From: UBA1926 sp036732005
Lineage (GTDB): Bacteria > Planctomycetota > Phycisphaerae > Phycisphaerales > UBA1924
Length of the DNA: 64,000 bases
Direction of reading: 5' to 3'
Assembly: GCA_036732005.1 (NCBI GenBank)
Contig: DAINDF010000007.1
Location: 62,001-126,000 of the forward strand
Position numbers and translations under genes: made by a program
Shown here: piece by piece, positions 1-7,047 of the stretch
Position numbering within the stretch: position 1 is the stretch's first letter
Layout of the letters: each line of letters opens with the position of its first letter
The notes under the pieces: generated by a model
Told to the model about the DNA's origin: nothing
Databases searched by the model: none
Seen by the model: only the letters and a program-made list of their open reading frames with translations

Positions 1-697
1 CCCCCTTGACATGGCCGAACAACTCGCTCTCCAGCAGCGTCTCGGGGATCGAGCCGCACGAGAGCTCCACATAGGGCCGGTCGGCCCGCGGCGAGCGGTG
101 GTGGATCGCGTGCGCGATCAGGCTCTTGCCCGTCCCGCTCTCCCCGCTCATCAGCACCGTCGTCCGGCTCGGCGCGACGGCCTCGATCAGCTCGAACACC
201 TTCTGCATCCGGTGATCGCCGCCGACGATGTTGTCCAGCCCGAACCGGTCGTCGAGCCGCCGACGCAGCGTCCGGTTCTCCTCCATCAATGCCTGCTGCC
301 GAAGCGCCCGCTCCAGCGCCACACGCAGCTCGTCGTCCATCACGGGCTTGGTCAGGTAGTCCGCCGCACCGAGCCGCAGCGCCTCCACCGCGCTCTCGAT
401 CGTGCCGTACCCCGTCAGCATCACCACCGCGGTCGCCGGGTGATGCTCGGCGACCCATCGCAGCAGGTCCAGCCCGCTCTCGTTGGGCATCGACACATCC
501 GACAGCACCACATGCACCGGCACCGGGATCCGCTTCTCCGCCGACGGGAAGTTCGACGCCCCGTCCAGCAGCGCCCGCGCCTCGGCGACATTCATCGCCG
601 TCGCCGTCTCGTACCCCTCGCCCGCGAGGTACTCCGCGAGCGATTCCGCCACGATCGGGTCGTCGTCAACGATCAGGATCCGGGCCTTCAACGCCAC
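1..697 (-). CDS. NtrC-family response regulator (3' end cut off by the window)
   Basis: Two-component response regulator of the NtrC type. The product begins with a receiver domain (about residues 1-120; acidic cluster in 'LIVDDDPIV', predicted phospho-acceptor in 'VVLSDVSMP', Lys in 'YLTKPV'). A linker follows, then an AAA+ domain from about residue 155 with Walker A 'GESGTGKS'. The window ends at 'ELFGHVKG', just before the GAFTGA loop that would contact sigma-54, so sigma-54 dependence is a family inference. I chose the GTG at 697 because GGAGAG lies about 6 nt upstream; a GTG at 703 and a TTG at 691 are alternatives. It lies 40 nt downstream of the histidine kinase on the same strand, so the two are probably a cognate pair. 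Confidence 0.9.
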   Translation of the reverse strand, partial: MALKARILIVDDDPIVAESLAEYLAGEGYETATAMNVAEARALLDGASNFPSAEKRIPVPVHVVLSDVSMPNESGLDLLRWVAEHHPATAVVMLTGYGTIESAVEALRLGAADYLTKPVMDDELRVALERALRQQALMEENRTLRRRLDDRFGLDNIVGGDHRMQKVFELIEAVAPSRTTVLMSGESGTGKSLIAHAIHHRSPRADRPYVELSCGSIPETLLESELFGHVKG

Positions 698-737
698 GCC
701 CACTCTCCACAGTTCAACCGCATCCGCACCCCTCCGG

Positions 738-1589
738 TCATCCGATCGCGTCGCTCGGGATCTCCGGCACCGGGAAGACCGCCCGGAACAACGCCCCGGC
801 GCCCTCGCGCCGCGGCAGCAGCTCGATCCGCCCGCCCAACTCCAGCACGATCTGCCGGCTCAACGCCAGGCCGATCCCCTGCCCCTCCGCCTTCCGCGTA
901 AACCCCGGCGCGAACACCTGCCCCGGGTCCACCGCCTCCGGCGGGCCCTCGCCGTCGTCGACCACTTCGAGCACCACACGCTCCACGCCCCCGCGCTCCG
1001 TCCAGCCCAGCCGCGCCTCGACCCGACCCGAGCCCGCCCGCCCCGCGAGCCGGCGCTCGATCGAGTCCAGCGCGTTGTGCAGCGCGTTCAACATCACCGA
1101 GTACACCGGCCCCGCCGCCCGCGGGCCAGACCGGCTGTCGATCTCGATCGAAAGCTCCACCCCGAGCGACGCGGCCCGAGGCCGCACCACATCCACCGCG
1201 TGATCCAGCGCCTCCCCCAGCGAGACCCGCTCCGCCGGCGAGACCGCGGGCGTCCCCAGCGGCAGACCCGCCTTCATCGAGGTCCGCACCAACTCGTTCA
1301 TCTGCATCAACGCGCGACGCACAGTCTCCAACTGCCGACGCGTCCGGTCGAGGTCCTCGGTCAACCCCGCATCGTCCGCCCGGGGCAGGTCACGCTCGGC
1401 GATGGTGATCCAACGCAACGAACCGTCGAGCAGGTTCCGCAACTCGTGCGTCAACGCGGTCAGGCGATCCGCCGCGTCCGCCGCCCCGACCGCCCGTGGC
1501 GCCCGCCGCGCCGCCCCGGCCGCACCACCCGTTCCCGGGGTCTCCCCACCCTGTCCCCCGCTCCCATGATGCACCATGGCATCATTCAT
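738..1589 (-). CDS. Sensor histidine kinase (NtrB/ZraS-like, soluble)
   Basis: 283-residue histidine kinase. The dimerisation/phosphoacceptor box is 'THELRNLLDGSLR' near residue 48; it keeps His-Glu-x-Arg-Asn but has Leu where Pro is usual. The C-terminal ATPase domain (about 140-280) has an N box 'LNALHNALDS', G1 'DDGEG' and G2 'GQGIGLALSRQ'. No membrane segment or sensory domain is visible: the N-terminus is a short Gly/Ala-rich stretch, so the protein is probably cytosolic and takes its signal from a partner. It should phosphorylate the regulator encoded just downstream. No strong ribosome binding site precedes the ATG, so the start is moderately certain. Confidence 0.88.
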   Translation of the reverse strand: MNDAMVHHGSGGQGGETPGTGGAAGAARRAPRAVGAADAADRLTALTHELRNLLDGSLRWITIAERDLPRADDAGLTEDLDRTRRQLETVRRALMQMNELVRTSMKAGLPLGTPAVSPAERVSLGEALDHAVDVVRPRAASLGVELSIEIDSRSGPRAAGPVYSVMLNALHNALDSIERRLAGRAGSGRVEARLGWTERGGVERVVLEVVDDGEGPPEAVDPGQVFAPGFTRKAEGQGIGLALSRQIVLELGGRIELLPRREGAGALFRAVFPVPEIPSDAIG

Positions 1590-1667
1590 CGGTCAGCGCC
1601 GGGCGCTCCTCAAGAACATGTTGCCCGGAATCGACATCGACGCACCCGAGCCGGGAACCCGCCCGGG

Positions 1668-2816
1668 TCACTTCCACTCGAGCCCTTCCTCGAGCTCATT
1701 CAGGTTCTCGCACCCCGATTCGGTGACGATCACCAAGTCCTCCAGCCGCATCCCCCCCACAGCAAGGGAGTACAGCCCGGGCTCCACCGTCACCGCATCG
1801 CCCACCACCAGTTCGGGGCCCTTGAAATCCAGCAGCGGCGGCTCCTTTAGATCGAGCCCGAGGCCGTGCCCCGTCCCGTGCGGCATCGAGCAGAACGACT
1901 CCGGCGCCCCCGCCTGCGGGAACCCCAACTCGTACCCGTGCCCGGTCAGCACCGCGACCGTCGCCTTATGCACCGCCTCGCCCGTCACCCCCGCGCGGAT
2001 CGCGGCGATCCCCGCGGCCTTTGCCTCCGCGACCGCCGTGTGCATCTTCCGGACCGCGTCGGGCACCGCCCCGTGCACGACCATCCGCGTGCAGTCGCCG
2101 TGGTAGCCCGAGTCGAGGTGCTTCGGGAAGACATCCACGATGATCGGCTCGGAGGTCCGCAGGACACCCGTGCCCCCGTTGTGGCAGTCTCCCCCCTCGC
2201 GCCCGCCCGCCACGATGAAGTGCTCCCCGACCGCGTTCCGCTCCGCGAGGTGGGCCGTGATGAGCGCCTTCACGCGCTCGGCCGTCAGCACCTCGCCCGG
2301 GCGGGTCGGGTCGAGCAACTCGCCCGCCTTGTTGGCGGTCGTGGTCGCGATGAACTCGCACGCCATGCGGATCGCCGACTCGGTCACCCGCGTCGCCGCC
2401 CGCAGCGCCTCGATCTCCTGCGCGTCCTTGCGACGACGGTCCCTGACGCCGAGATCCTTGTCGAGGGTCACGCCGATCCCCGCGCGCATGAGCGCGTCGA
2501 AGACCAGCATCGGCAGCGTCCGGTCGACCGTCACCTTCTCGACGCCCATCCGCCGCAGGCAGACCGCCGTCGCCTGGGCCGCCCGGATCTCGCGGTCCCC
2601 GCTCAGCCCCTCGCTCGGCTCGAAGTCCTCGTAGCAGAAGACCTCGTCCGCCCGGGCCTGCTTCTTCGCCCGCGCCACCTCCACATCGCGCAGCACCAGC
2701 GTCCGCTTCCCGTCCGCCCCGACGATGATCGACGCCGGGTCGTGCGCGTCGAAGCGGATCTGGTGGAACACGGCCTTGTTGATCGAAGGCACGCCGGAGA
2801 GGAGGGTGGTGGTCAT
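1668..2816 (-). CDS. M24-family metallopeptidase (Xaa-Pro aminopeptidase-like)
   Basis: 382-residue peptidase of the M24 'pita-bread' fold, probably cytoplasmic, releasing N-terminal residues from peptides (prolidase or Xaa-Pro aminopeptidase type). The C-terminal catalytic half shows the expected metal ligands: Asp in 'IIVDVFP', Asp in 'GDCTRMVV', His in 'MPHGTGHGLGL', Glu in 'VTVEPGLY' and Glu in 'MRLEDLV'. The N-terminal third is a creatinase-type domain with little conservation. Length fits the family. Substrate specificity (proline versus methionine) cannot be read from the sequence. The gene stands alone between the two-component pair and a dispersed repeat that separates it from ileS. 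Confidence 0.88.
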   Translation of the reverse strand: MTTTLLSGVPSINKAVFHQIRFDAHDPASIIVGADGKRTLVLRDVEVARAKKQARADEVFCYEDFEPSEGLSGDREIRAAQATAVCLRRMGVEKVTVDRTLPMLVFDALMRAGIGVTLDKDLGVRDRRRKDAQEIEALRAATRVTESAIRMACEFIATTTANKAGELLDPTRPGEVLTAERVKALITAHLAERNAVGEHFIVAGGREGGDCHNGGTGVLRTSEPIIVDVFPKHLDSGYHGDCTRMVVHGAVPDAVRKMHTAVAEAKAAGIAAIRAGVTGEAVHKATVAVLTGHGYELGFPQAGAPESFCSMPHGTGHGLGLDLKEPPLLDFKGPELVVGDAVTVEPGLYSLAVGGMRLEDLVIVTESGCENLNELEEGLEWK

Positions 2817-2845
2817 GCCCGGAGTCTACGGCAACACAGGCCGCA

Positions 2846-2936
2846 GGAGCCCGAAGCGTCAGCGCCGGGCCGAGCGGCCCGCAGCGTTCGAGCGGATGCC
2901 GCGCCCGACCACCCCGTCGCTCACGCTCCGGGCTCC
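2846..2936. repeat. Inverted-repeat element, RSVSDG/SLTLRA type (copy A)
   Basis: Two 19-nt arms, 2846-2864 and 2918-2936, are inverted complements at 17 of 19 positions and flank about 53 nt of GC-rich sequence. The element fills most of the gap between the peptidase start and the ileS stop. A closely related arm pair lies at 63744-63815. Translated on the minus strand, the arms give 'GARSVSDG' and 'PALTLRA'. That signature is familiar from spurious ORFs in planctomycete genomes (recollection, not a search). It behaves like a REP/BIME-type intergenic repeat; no transposase is nearby. Confidence 0.7.
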
Positions 2937-2957
2937 TTCAAACGCGCGTACAGGCTT

Positions 2958-5900
2958 TCACACCCCCACCACCGCCGCGTCCCGGTCCGTCAACCAGCCC
3001 CCGTCGGACCGCTGCCGCACCGTCCCGTCCCGCTTGCGGCTGCGCTCGCAGCGGGGCTCATCCCGCAAGTCCTGCACCGTGACCGCCGCCGCCCCCGCGT
3101 CGACAGCCGCCCGGCTCACGCCGCAAAGATCCGCAAGGTCGACCGGGTCGAACCGCGCCAGCACACCCTCCGGATCGGGGAAGACCAGCCCCGCGTCCAG
3201 CGGGTTGTCGAGGCCCTTGTCCGCCTTCGCCTTTTCGAGCGCGAGCAGGCCAGCCTCGCGCGCCGCCATCACGGCGCCCCACCCCGCGTCCGCTGAAACA
3301 CCGAACGGGGCCGGGAACTCCTCGAGGTGCACGCACGCCTCCGGGTCCCCCCGCAACTCGCGGAACGCCTCATCGGCCGTGTGGCAGAGAACCGGCGCCA
3401 GCAGGCGGCAGAGCCCGTCGGCGAGGTCCCACATGACCGTCTGCGTCCGACGCCGGCGCGCCGAGTCCGCCGCGTCGCAGTACAGCCGGTCCTTGGTCGC
3501 CGCGAGGTAGACCGCGCTCAGGGTATCGTTGCAGAAGTCGTAGAGCAGCGCGTTCGCCCGGCGGAAGTTGTACGCGTTGTACGCCTGCTTCACCTCCGAC
3601 GCGAGGCGGTCGAACTCCGCGAGCACCCACGCGTCCAGGCAGGCCGGGTCCATCGCCTTCAGGTCGGCGCAGTGCGTCCCGCACTCGAAGTCGGAGAGGT
3701 TGCTCAGCAGGAACCGGACCGTGTTCCGCACCTTGCGGTAACTCTCCCCCGCGAGGGCGAAGAACGAATCATCGACCTTGACATCCCCCTCGTAGGCGAG
3801 CGAACTCACCCACCACCGCAGCACATCCGCCCCGTATTGCTCGAAGAGGTTCTCGATCGTGTGCCCCGCGCTCTTGCTCAGCTTCTTGCCGTCCTTGTCG
3901 ACCATGAACCCGTGCGTCAAGAGCGTCTTGAACGGGGGCCTCCCCATCACGCCCAGCGCCGGCAGCATGGACAACTGGAACCAGCCCCGGTGCTGGTCCG
4001 ACCCTTCAAGGTACAACTCGACGGGGAACCCCGCGTCGCCCAGCCGCTCGCGCATCACCGCGTTCCACGACGAGCCCGACTCGAACCAGACATCCAGGAT
4101 GTCCCCGCCCTTTTTCAGCAGCGAGACATCCAGCCCATCCGGCGCCGCCGGGTCGTCCTCGGGCTTGTAGTGCCGGAGCAACTCCGCGGGCTCCTTCAGG
4201 AACCACGCGTCCGAGCCCTCCTCGCGGAAGACCCGCGCCACCGCCCGCACGCTCGCCTCGGTCATGAACGCCGAGCCGTCCGCCGTGTGGAACGCAGGAA
4301 TCGGCAGCCCCCACGACCGCTGCCGGCTGATGCACCAGTCGGGACGGCTCTCGAGCATGCCCCGCATGCGGTTGCGCCCCCACTCCGGCACGAACCTCAC
4401 GCTCGCGTCACTCGGTGGGACAGGCGTCCCGCCTGTCTCTCCCCCTTCTCCGCCTGCCTTTGCCACCGCCTCCAGCGCCATCTCCCGCAGCGACCTCCCC
4501 CCCGTCCGCAGCGGCGCATCCACCCCCACGAACCACTGCTCCGTGCACCTGAAGATCACCGGCGTCTTGCTCCGCCAATCGTGCGGGTACGAGTGCATGA
4601 ACCGGTTGTCGTGGAACAGGTGCCCGCTCTCGCGCAGCCGCGCCGTCACGAGCTCGTTCGCCTCCCACACGCTCTTGTCGTGCAGCCACTCCGGCACCGT
4701 GTGGTCGTAGGTCCCGTCCCCCCTCACCGGGCAGTAGACCGGCAGCCCAACCCGCAGCCCCGTCTGGTAGTCCTCCACGCCGTGCCCGGGCGCGGTGTGC
4801 ACCAGCCCCGTCCCGTCCTCCAGCGTCACATAGTCCGCCGCGACGATCTGGTAGCACGCGCCCGTGTCCGCGTCCGGGCGCCCGTGCGGCCTCGGCGCCT
4901 CGGCGATGAACGGGTGCCGGTACCGCAGCCCCACGAGGCTCGCCCCCATCGTCGTCGCCAGCACCTCGACATCCTCGCTCCCCGCCTGCTCCGTCACCGC
5001 GTTGAGGAGCTTCTCGGCGAGCACGGTCACATTCCCGTCGATCCGCACCAGGGCGTACCGGTACTCCTCGTGCACCGCCACCGCGAGATTCGCCGGCAGC
5101 GTCCAGGGCGTCGTCGTCCAGATCATGAACGAGGGCGTCTGCCCCGGTCGCTCTCTCCCGCTCAGTGGGACAGGCGTCCCGCCTGTCTCGTCCGTCCCTG
5201 CCTCGCCGCCCTCCTCATCATCCCCCAGCCCGAACGCCGCGTACACCGCCGCCGCGTCCGCCGCCTCGAAGTCCACGAAGACCGAGATATCCTCCCGGTC
5301 CTCATACTCGAGTTCCGCCTCAGCAAGCGCCGTCTCGTTCGCGATCGACCAGTGCACCGGCTTGAGCGCCCGGTACACCAGCCCCTCGGCGACCAGCCCC
5401 GCGAGCACCTCGAGCACCGCCCCCTCGTACGCCGGCAGCATCGTCAGATACGGGTCGTCGTAATCCGCCAGCGTCAGCAGCCGCTGCATCTGCCCAGACT
5501 GGAGCTTGATGTACTTCTCCGCGTACTTCTTGCACTCCCGCCGGATCGCCATCTTCGCCGCCGCCGGCTCGAGCGTCGCCAGCTTCGCCGCCTTCCCGCT
5601 CTCGTGCAGCTCGGTCATCACCTTGTGCTCGATCGGCAGGCCGTGACAATCCCACCCCGGCACATACGGCACATCGAACCCGAGCATCCCCTTCGAGCGC
5701 ACCACGAAGTCCTTCAAGCACTTGTTCATCAGGTGCCCGAGGTGGATCGACCCGTTCGCGTAGGGAGGGCCGTCGTGGAACACGAAACGCGGACGCCCCG
5801 CGCGGGTCTTTCGCATCGCGGCGTACAGCCCCGCGCGGTCCCAACGCTTCAGACTCGCCGGCTCGTTCTGCACCAGGTTCGCCTTCATCGCGAACGCGGT

Positions 5901-5972
5901 CTTCGGAAGGTTGAGCGTGTCCTTGTACGAACGGGTCCCGGCGGCGCCGCCGGGGGTGGTCGATCCGGTCAT
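2958..5972 (-). CDS. ileS: Isoleucyl-tRNA synthetase
   Basis: Class I aminoacyl-tRNA synthetase of 1004 residues that charges tRNA-Ile. It shows the HIGH motif as 'GSIHLGH' (about residues 74-80), an editing (CP1) domain with 'TTPWTLPANL', the KMSKS motif as 'KKLSKS' near residue 695, and an anticodon-binding domain. The ATG at 5972 has GAGGAG about 8 nt upstream; an in-frame ATG 57 nt earlier lacks such support. Two oddities: insertions near residues 265 and 515 encode 'ETGGTPVP' from a repeated palindrome, and the C-terminal zinc-finger region is degenerate (a single 'CERS', then 'LTDRDAAVV' where Cys would be expected). A promoter candidate lies about 170 nt upstream. Confidence 0.97.
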   Translation of the reverse strand: MTGSTTPGGAAGTRSYKDTLNLPKTAFAMKANLVQNEPASLKRWDRAGLYAAMRKTRAGRPRFVFHDGPPYANGSIHLGHLMNKCLKDFVVRSKGMLGFDVPYVPGWDCHGLPIEHKVMTELHESGKAAKLATLEPAAAKMAIRRECKKYAEKYIKLQSGQMQRLLTLADYDDPYLTMLPAYEGAVLEVLAGLVAEGLVYRALKPVHWSIANETALAEAELEYEDREDISVFVDFEAADAAAVYAAFGLGDDEEGGEAGTDETGGTPVPLSGRERPGQTPSFMIWTTTPWTLPANLAVAVHEEYRYALVRIDGNVTVLAEKLLNAVTEQAGSEDVEVLATTMGASLVGLRYRHPFIAEAPRPHGRPDADTGACYQIVAADYVTLEDGTGLVHTAPGHGVEDYQTGLRVGLPVYCPVRGDGTYDHTVPEWLHDKSVWEANELVTARLRESGHLFHDNRFMHSYPHDWRSKTPVIFRCTEQWFVGVDAPLRTGGRSLREMALEAVAKAGGEGGETGGTPVPPSDASVRFVPEWGRNRMRGMLESRPDWCISRQRSWGLPIPAFHTADGSAFMTEASVRAVARVFREEGSDAWFLKEPAELLRHYKPEDDPAAPDGLDVSLLKKGGDILDVWFESGSSWNAVMRERLGDAGFPVELYLEGSDQHRGWFQLSMLPALGVMGRPPFKTLLTHGFMVDKDGKKLSKSAGHTIENLFEQYGADVLRWWVSSLAYEGDVKVDDSFFALAGESYRKVRNTVRFLLSNLSDFECGTHCADLKAMDPACLDAWVLAEFDRLASEVKQAYNAYNFRRANALLYDFCNDTLSAVYLAATKDRLYCDAADSARRRRTQTVMWDLADGLCRLLAPVLCHTADEAFRELRGDPEACVHLEEFPAPFGVSADAGWGAVMAAREAGLLALEKAKADKGLDNPLDAGLVFPDPEGVLARFDPVDLADLCGVSRAAVDAGAAAVTVQDLRDEPRCERSRKRDGTVRQRSDGGWLTDRDAAVVGV
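4415..4439. repeat. TGGTPVP palindromic repeat inside ileS (copy 1)
   Basis: A 25-nt sequence identical to 5165-5189. Its core, 4419-4437, is a perfect 8-bp inverted repeat (GACAGGCG / CGCCTGTC) around a TCC loop. Read with ileS on the minus strand it encodes E-T-G-G-T-P-V-P and keeps the frame. It sits in a Gly/Glu-rich insertion near residue 515, outside the catalytic motifs. Confidence 0.85.
5165..5189. repeat. TGGTPVP palindromic repeat inside ileS (copy 2)
   Basis: Second exact copy of the 25-nt repeat, with its palindromic core at 5169-5187. It again encodes E-T-G-G-T-P-V-P in the ileS frame, within an acidic low-complexity insertion near residue 265 in the editing-domain region. Both copies have the same orientation and the same reading phase, which suggests selection for in-frame insertion. 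Confidence 0.85.
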
Positions 5973-6140
5973 CGAACGGCTCCTCGTCAAGCCGGGGACG
6001 CCGGCTCGAGGTGGGTGATCAAGGTGCAAGGGTAGGAAGCGGACGGGCGGCGCTCGCCCCGCCGACCACCGGACGAGCCGGGATCAACGGGGCGTCAGAA
6101 TTCGGGCTCGGCGGCAGGACCGAACGGACGCCATGCCCGC

Positions 6141-6168
6141 AACATACCGCCGATCCGCCCCGCGTCAA
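6141..6168 (-). promoter_or_regulatory. Candidate housekeeping promoter for ileS
   Basis: On the minus strand a TTGACG hexamer (6163-6168) is followed by a 16-nt spacer and TATGTT (6141-6146), resembling a sigma-70-type promoter. It would give a leader of roughly 160 nt before the ileS ATG. The same TTGACG-N16 layout is seen upstream of the 23S rRNA. Transcription has not been shown. Confidence 0.45.
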
Positions 6169-6205
6169 GCCCCCGCGAACCCCCGGCGTCGAGAGGTCCC
6201 GACGC

Positions 6206-6754
6206 TCACCGCTGCTCGAAGATCGTTTGCGTCTTGAGCACCACCCCCCCGGGGGCCAGAAGGTGGTAGGCCTGGGCGTGAACCTCGCGGCTCTGCCGCT
6301 GCACATCGATCATCGACATGCAGGGGCCCGCCTCCGTGTCCCACCGGTACACCAGCGCGTTCACATCGCGGGCGAAGTCACGCATCTCCTCGAAGGTCGC
6401 AAGGAACAGGTTCTCCGTCAGCTGCTCCGACTGGATCGTGGTGATGTACCCGACCTTGTCCCGGGGGAAATGCTGATCCAGATCGTGCTCGCCCAGGCAG
6501 GGAAACGCATTGACGACATTCGACTGCGGCAACGCCGCGTCCGCCGGGCCCACGACCTCGCTGTAACACGCCGGCCCGTGCTCGAACCGCAACGCGTGCC
6601 CCCCGGGGAACACCCAGCACTCGAGCTCATACCCCTCGTGCCGAACCACCCGGCGACCCCGAAGGTCGAACAACTCAGGGTGAAGCGCCCGGTGGTAGAG
6701 GGCAAACTGGAACGATTGCGCAATGTTCGGTGAGATCGAAGGGTTCGTCGTCAT
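6206..6754 (-). CDS. Conserved hypothetical protein (DUF2617-like?)
   Basis: 182-residue soluble protein with no signal peptide or membrane segment. Recognisable stretches are 'FALYHRALHPELFDLRGRR' near the N-terminus, 'NAFPCLGEHDLD' in the middle and 'LLAPGGVVLKTQTIFE' at the C-terminus. The 'LYxRxLHPELF' opening reminds me of the uncharacterised DUF2617 family, but that is an unverified recollection. The ATG at 6754 follows GGAGACTGGGGAAAGC, which gives a usable ribosome binding site; longer in-frame starts would run into low-complexity sequence. It is upstream of ileS on the same strand, about 230 nt away, and divergent from the HEAT-repeat gene. Confidence 0.7.
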   Translation of the reverse strand: MTTNPSISPNIAQSFQFALYHRALHPELFDLRGRRVVRHEGYELECWVFPGGHALRFEHGPACYSEVVGPADAALPQSNVVNAFPCLGEHDLDQHFPRDKVGYITTIQSEQLTENLFLATFEEMRDFARDVNALVYRWDTEAGPCMSMIDVQRQSREVHAQAYHLLAPGGVVLKTQTIFEQR

Positions 6755-7047
6755 GCTTTCCCCAGTCTCCGGACGCCTCGTCGCGCCCGCCGACCCGCCA
6801 CGCCCCCCCGCCCGTTTGTGGGCGCGCACGACGCGGCGAGCCGAATCAAACCCTGAGGTCGAGGCGGACACGCCAACGCCCGGCCCCACAAGCCCCACGC
6901 CCCGGGGTGGTTGTTCAGTTTTTGAACGCCCACCCCACGATGGCCACAATATATGACAACCCCCCGAGGGCGATCCACAACAAATTGGGCAAAACACCTA
7001 AAGATTTTGTGGATCACTCGCTCTGCTTTAACAGTTCGTTGATTTCC

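Noticed and set aside
3327..6035. A 902-codon open frame antisense to ileS
   Set aside because: It is the complement of a clearly recognisable synthetase and is an Arg/Pro/His-rich artefact of GC-biased third positions.
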